The notes under the pieces are model-generated. The model was given only the letters and a program-made list of their open reading frames with translations. It was not told where the DNA came from and searched no databases. Both the position numbers and the translations under genes were made by a program. 44,149 nucleotides of DNA from Mesorhizobium sp. B2-4-3 (GTDB lineage Bacteria; Pseudomonadota; Alphaproteobacteria; Rhizobiales; Rhizobiaceae): assembly GCF_006442815.1 (NCBI RefSeq), contig NZ_VFVL01000041.1, positions 1 through 44,149 of the forward strand, read 5' to 3'. Within the stretch, counting starts at the first letter, position 1. Every line of letters begins with the position of its first letter. Below, in pieces: positions 41,650 to 44,149 of this stretch.

Positions 41650-42029
41650 CGGACTTGCTCCCTGGCCTTCCCCACGGCGGGGATGCGCGCCAGTATCTTG
41701 CCGGCCAGCCTTGCCGGGCGCTGGCCGGAATTGCACCAGCCGTCGGGCAGCGAGGCATAGAGCCTGGCAAATTCGGCCAGCGCGCCGGCATCGGTGCCCC
41801 TGTCGATGGAACCGAAGAGATAGCTGGCTTTGCCTTCCGCCTTGAAGGCCACAGTCAGCGGCCGCGAGCAGCCAGCCATGCAATCGATGGTCTCGATGGC
41901 AAAGGAAGGTGCCGGATGCAAGGAAAGCCTGGAGCGCAGGTCGGCGCACAAATCGCCGCCGGACCTACGCCCGGTCACGGTATCGCGGCACAGCGAACAG
42001 ACGATGATGCGATGGCTTGAGCGTTTCAC
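41646..42029 (-). CDS. DUF1636 cysteine-rich metal-binding-type protein, first gene of B12-controlled operon
   Basis: The predicted 127-residue soluble protein has CSLC near the start (residues about 11-14), GGDLCADLR, and IDCMAGCSRPLTVAF, then YLFGSIDRGTDAGALAEFARLY and ARLAGKILARIPAV. Such spaced cysteines suggest metal or iron-sulfur binding in a thioredoxin-like ferredoxin fold (inference). DUF1636 genes are known near B12 or cobalt uptake genes but have no established role. The best start is the GTG at 42029 (VKRSSHRIIVC), which lies in the end of a structured repeat (42019-42120); no ATG is available nearby. The stop overlaps the ATPase start. Confidence 0.88.
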   Translation of the reverse strand: MKRSSHRIIVCSLCRDTVTGRRSGGDLCADLRSRLSLHPAPSFAIETIDCMAGCSRPLTVAFKAEGKASYLFGSIDRGTDAGALAEFARLYASLPDGWCNSGQRPARLAGKILARIPAVGKAREQVR

Positions 42030-42120
42030 CGTTTCACGGAAACGGCGAACCGCTCTATCTCTTTGTTTTGACGCAATTCCAGACGGAAAACCGCTACACA
42101 CTTTTCCTGGAATTGCTCTT
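42019..42120. repeat. Structured two-hairpin repeat, divergent copy 3
   Basis: This has the same architecture as the repeats at 18552 and 24713 but different stems. One hairpin is GAGCG(T)TTCACCGTTTC paired with GAAACGGCGAACCGCTC (42019-42055). The other has 10-bp arms GCAATTCCAG (42073-42082) and CTGGAATTGC (42107-42116). The loop keeps AAAACCGCTACACACTTTT, and the linker keeps TTGTTTT. It lies between the cobalamin riboswitch and the first gene it controls, and includes that gene's GTG start. Confidence 0.85.
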
Positions 42121-42239
42121 GAAGCGTCCAACATTTCCGTCACTTCCCAAAAATGGCGACGGAAGGATGCTGGACGAGCCGGCCGACAAGACCGGTGCCC
42201 GCGTCTCCTCCCGGCACACCCCGTCCGGTCAACTCGTGT

Positions 42240-42415
42240 CGATGGCAGGTCTCCTGGCTCGCGGGTCGTTACGCCATCCGCCTTCCCAGCCTTGCCGGCC
42301 AGTGGCGTTTCGGATGGAGCTCGCCGCTCACAGTTGCGGGGGCAGCCACGGCCTCGACCCAGAGGAGCCTCACCGTGTTCCCTTTTCACCCCTCGCCTTG
42401 CGGCTCGGGGACCAT
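42240..42415 (-). ncRNA. Cobalamin (B12) riboswitch
   Basis: On the minus strand the conserved cobalamin-aptamer segments appear in order: a GGTCCCCGAG start, GGGTGAAAAGGGAACACGGTG, GCTGCCCCCGCAACTGT, CGCCACTGG, CTGGGAAGGC, and the B12 box AGCCAGGAGACCTGCC (42259-42244). It lies about 215 nt upstream of the DUF1636 start and should lower expression of that operon when adenosylcobalamin is plentiful. A structured repeat sits between the aptamer and the gene and may form part of the expression platform. Confidence 0.95.
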
Positions 42416-42535
42416 GACGCAGCTATCGTAGGTTGTCCGCGCGCGAGTCGCAACGGGCTTCCGTCTGCCCCTCGCGCCAAAGACATGGCGGGATTGTCGT
42501 GTCGTTGCCGCAAGTCGTTCATTTCCTTTTGATAT

Positions 42536-42548
42536 GTAATAACATTAC
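42536..42548. promoter_or_regulatory. AT-rich palindrome upstream of the riboswitch
   Basis: GTAAT (42536-42540) and ATTAC (42544-42548) flank AAC; on the minus strand the site reads GTAATGTTATTAC. It lies about 120 nt upstream of the aptamer start on the minus strand and about 120 nt upstream of the AraC remnant on the plus strand. Its form is like binding boxes of metal-responsive repressors, but I cannot name the regulator. Confidence 0.4.
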
Positions 42549-42665
42549 TAGTTAGGGCATACTGCCTTGGCTTGTCAACGTCGTTCGACTTCGCTCGAAG
42601 CGCAATTTCGATCAAACTGGCCGCCGGCGCGGGGACTAGTGTCGCCCGGCCAAATGCGAGGAACC

Positions 42666-42975
42666 ATGAACCCGACCGAGAAAGCGCTGTGGTTTGTCGA
42701 AAGCCATCTCCCGGACGCGATCAGTCTCGACGAAATAGCAGCAAGCAGCGGCGTGTCGCGCTTCCATGTGACGCGCGCCTTCGGCGCCGCCACGGGACGG
42801 TCGGTCATGGGTTATATGCGGGCGCGCCGCTTGAGCGAAGCGGCGCGCAAGCTGGCCGGCGGCGCGCCCGATATTCTTTCGGTCGCGCTCGATGCCGGCT
42901 ACGGCTTTCACGCGGGCCTTTCGCGATGCGTTCGGCACCACGGCAATGGCGGGTTGGGATCTGGCCGCCGATTAA
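42666..42975 (+). pseudogene. Frameshifted and truncated AraC-family regulator
   Basis: From the ATG at 42666 the frame encodes an AraC helix-turn-helix start: EKALWFVESHLPDAISLDEI, AASSGVSRFHVTRAFGAATG, then ILSVALDAGYG. Immediately after GYG (42905) homology moves one frame: FTRAFRDAFGTT is read from 42907 and ends with AMAGWDLAAD and a TAA at 42973. The usual sequence is GYGSHEAFTRAFRDAFG, so about 11 bases seem to have been lost. The C-terminal effector domain of this class is also absent. It is therefore most likely a remnant with no full DNA-binding domain. It begins the plus strand beside the riboswitch operon. Confidence 0.8.
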
Positions 42976-42981
42976 GGGTTG

Positions 42982-43019
42982 AGCGCCTTCCTTCCCCTTG
43001 TGGGAGAAGGAAGAGCGCT
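42982..43019. terminator. Hairpin between convergent AraC remnant and MarR-GNAT gene
   Basis: CTTCCTTCCCC-TTGT-GGGAGAAGGAAG forms a near-perfect stem with one bulge, extended by GAGCGC/AGCGCT-like ends. It lies at the stop codon of the MarR-GNAT gene and just after the AraC remnant, so it could end transcription from both sides. Its core resembles the palindromic element in the M16 gene. Confidence 0.55.
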
Positions 43020-43953
43020 AAAGCTCCAAATCCCAGGTCTGGCCAACCAGATCCTTGCCGAAGGAATGGTGGCGCTCTTCCTCGACCAGCTTGAAGCCGG
43101 CAGCCTGGTAGATGCGGCGGGCCGCGCCCAGTATGTCGTTGGTCCATAGGGTCAGCGTCTTGTAGCCCTTGGCGTGCGCGAAGGCGATGCATTCGTCGAC
43201 CAGGCGCGCGCCGATGCCGAGGCCGCGCGCCGATGGCTCGACATAGAGCAGCCTGAGCTTCGCCACCTCCGGCGACTTGCGCACGACGAAGACGGAACCG
43301 ACAACCTCGCCCGCGCGCTCGGCGATCCAGGCGCGCTCCCACTTCGGATCGAATTTCTTGACGAATTCGCCAAGGATCTCGGCGACCAGCGCCTCGAAGG
43401 TCCCGTCCCAACCATACTCCTGCGTGTATAGCATGCCCTGGCGGCGCGTGATCCAACCGATGTCGCCGACCTGCAGCGGCCGCAGGATGTAGGCTTCCTT
43501 CGGTTCGGGTTTGTCGCCGAGCAGCTCCTGTACGGTGCGCATGGCCTTGACCAGCCGCTCCTGGTCGACGGGCGCCAGGCGATCGAGCAGCGCCCGCACC
43601 TGGTCGTGCGAATCCTGGTTGAGCGGCGCGAAGGCCTGCCTGCCCGCAGGCGTCAGCGCGATCGAGGCGCGGCGCGCATCCGCCTCGCTTGCTTCGCGCT
43701 CGACCAGACCGCGCTCCTCGAATTTCTTGAGAAGACGGCTGACATAGCCGGGGTCGAGGCCAAGCTCGCGCACCAGGTCGCTGGCGACCAGCCCGTCGCG
43801 GTTGGCAAGCTCATAAAGCACCCGCGCCTCGGTCAGCGAGAACGGGCTCTTCAGCAGGCCTTCGTCGAGAAGACCGATCTGGCGTGTGTAGAAGCGGTTG
43901 AAGGACCGGACCGTGTCAATGCGCTCCTTGCCGGGGTGGTCGTGGATCGTCAT
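43018..43953 (-). CDS. MarR-GNAT fusion: winged-helix regulator with acetyltransferase domain
   Basis: The 311-residue protein joins two domains. Residues about 10-150 are a MarR winged helix (SFNRFYTRQIGLLDEGLL, LVRELGLDPGYVSRLLKKFE, wing EASEADARRASIALTPAG). Residues about 160-311 are a GNAT acetyltransferase with the acetyl-CoA loop LYVEPSARGLGIGARLVDEC and C-terminal NDILGAARRIYQAAGFKLVE. Such fusions occur widely in proteobacteria and actinobacteria; substrates are mostly unknown. The ATG at 43953 has an excellent AGGAGGAAA upstream. A 13-bp palindrome lies 40-52 nt before the start and probably mediates autoregulation. Confidence 0.94.
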   Translation of the reverse strand: MTIHDHPGKERIDTVRSFNRFYTRQIGLLDEGLLKSPFSLTEARVLYELANRDGLVASDLVRELGLDPGYVSRLLKKFEERGLVEREASEADARRASIALTPAGRQAFAPLNQDSHDQVRALLDRLAPVDQERLVKAMRTVQELLGDKPEPKEAYILRPLQVGDIGWITRRQGMLYTQEYGWDGTFEALVAEILGEFVKKFDPKWERAWIAERAGEVVGSVFVVRKSPEVAKLRLLYVEPSARGLGIGARLVDECIAFAHAKGYKTLTLWTNDILGAARRIYQAAGFKLVEEERHHSFGKDLVGQTWDLEL

Positions 43954-43992
43954 CGGGATTTCCTCCTGTCACGGACAGGATCGATCATTTAG

Positions 43993-44033
43993 TTGACTTA
44001 GTCAATGAATACAGCGAGCGGGACCCAACACAA
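43993..44033 (-). promoter_or_regulatory. Promoter and palindromic operator of the MarR-GNAT gene
   Basis: TTGAC-TTA-GTCAA (43993-44005) is a 13-bp palindrome of the MarR type. On the minus strand TTGTGT (44033-44028) and TATTCA (44011-44006), 16 nt apart, could be the promoter, placing the palindrome just downstream of the -10 box where a dimer would block initiation. The operator is the firmer part of this call. Confidence 0.55.
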
Positions 44034-44035
44034 CT

Positions 44036-44100
44036 TCGTCATTCTAGGGCGGAGCAAGGAGCGCAGCGACGCAGCGCAGACCCTCTTATGACCGTGGTCA
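44036..44100 (+). repeat. Dispersed repeat, single copy
   Basis: TCGTCATTCTAGGGCGGAGC, AAGGAGCGCAGCGACGCAGC and GCAGACCC match the two units at 39620-39803, most closely the reverse complement of the right-hand one. It lies upstream of the MarR-GNAT gene; the rest of the window to 44149 shows nothing further. Confidence 0.8.
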
Positions 44101-44149
44101 AGAGTGATGGATGAACTTTTCCGCCCCATGTCGTTTGTCACAGGTTTGT

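Overview
The window reads as a chromosomal segment of a GC-rich alphaproteobacterium, most likely Mesorhizobium or a close relative in the Rhizobiales. This rests on codon use, the gene families, an alphaproteobacterial-type IleS, and several dispersed palindromic repeats of a kind common in that group. That placement is inference from recalled families, not from a search. No rRNA, tRNA, CRISPR array or insertion-sequence transposase was seen.

Layout, left to right. (1) 1-5327: a minus-strand type I secretion operon. It has a good promoter, a leader of about 300 nt, an ABC exporter with an extra N-terminal membrane domain, an HlyD-type adaptor, and a large SdrD-B-like secreted protein that runs off the left edge. 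(2) 5521-11914: a minus-strand series rluB, rsmD, active M16 protease, inactive M16 partner and patatin-like hydrolase. A palindromic repeat lies in frame inside the signal-peptide region of the second M16 gene. (3) 12065-16461: tadA, a heptamer tandem repeat, a lipoprotein gene and ileS. (4) 16742-17638: a RES-Xre toxin-antitoxin pair with a recognisable promoter and flanking inverted repeat. (5) 17642-24819: a MipA/OmpV-type outer-membrane protein, then a glycosyltransferase island (four complete genes plus a decayed fifth), HdeD and a small DMT protein. The glycosyltransferase-to-DMT part lies between two directly repeated 107-bp structured elements.

(6) 24817-26693: HAD phosphatase and ribF. 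(7) 26956-31043: two tandem paralogous TadG-like proteins with von Willebrand A domains. (8) 31224-34805: a LysE exporter, a DUF2189 membrane protein, an unrecognised membrane-anchored protein and a Tat-type CAP lipoprotein. (9) 34837-38420: a marR-emrA-emrB type drug-efflux cluster whose promoter spacer is a palindromic operator. (10) 38542-42560: a cobalamin-riboswitch-controlled operon (DUF1636 metal-binding protein, ABC ATPase, substrate-binding protein, FecCD permease) interrupted by an inverted pair of long repeats. (11) 42666-44149: a frameshifted AraC-family remnant, a MarR-GNAT fusion with a palindromic operator, and another repeat copy.

The most interesting signals are not the housekeeping genes. 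They are a family of two-hairpin repeats whose stems change in a compensated way while the loop is conserved and which supply stop or start codons to neighbouring genes, the in-frame palindromic element in a signal peptide, the partial secreted protein coupled to its own exporter, and the B12-riboswitch operon led by an uncharacterised cysteine-rich protein.
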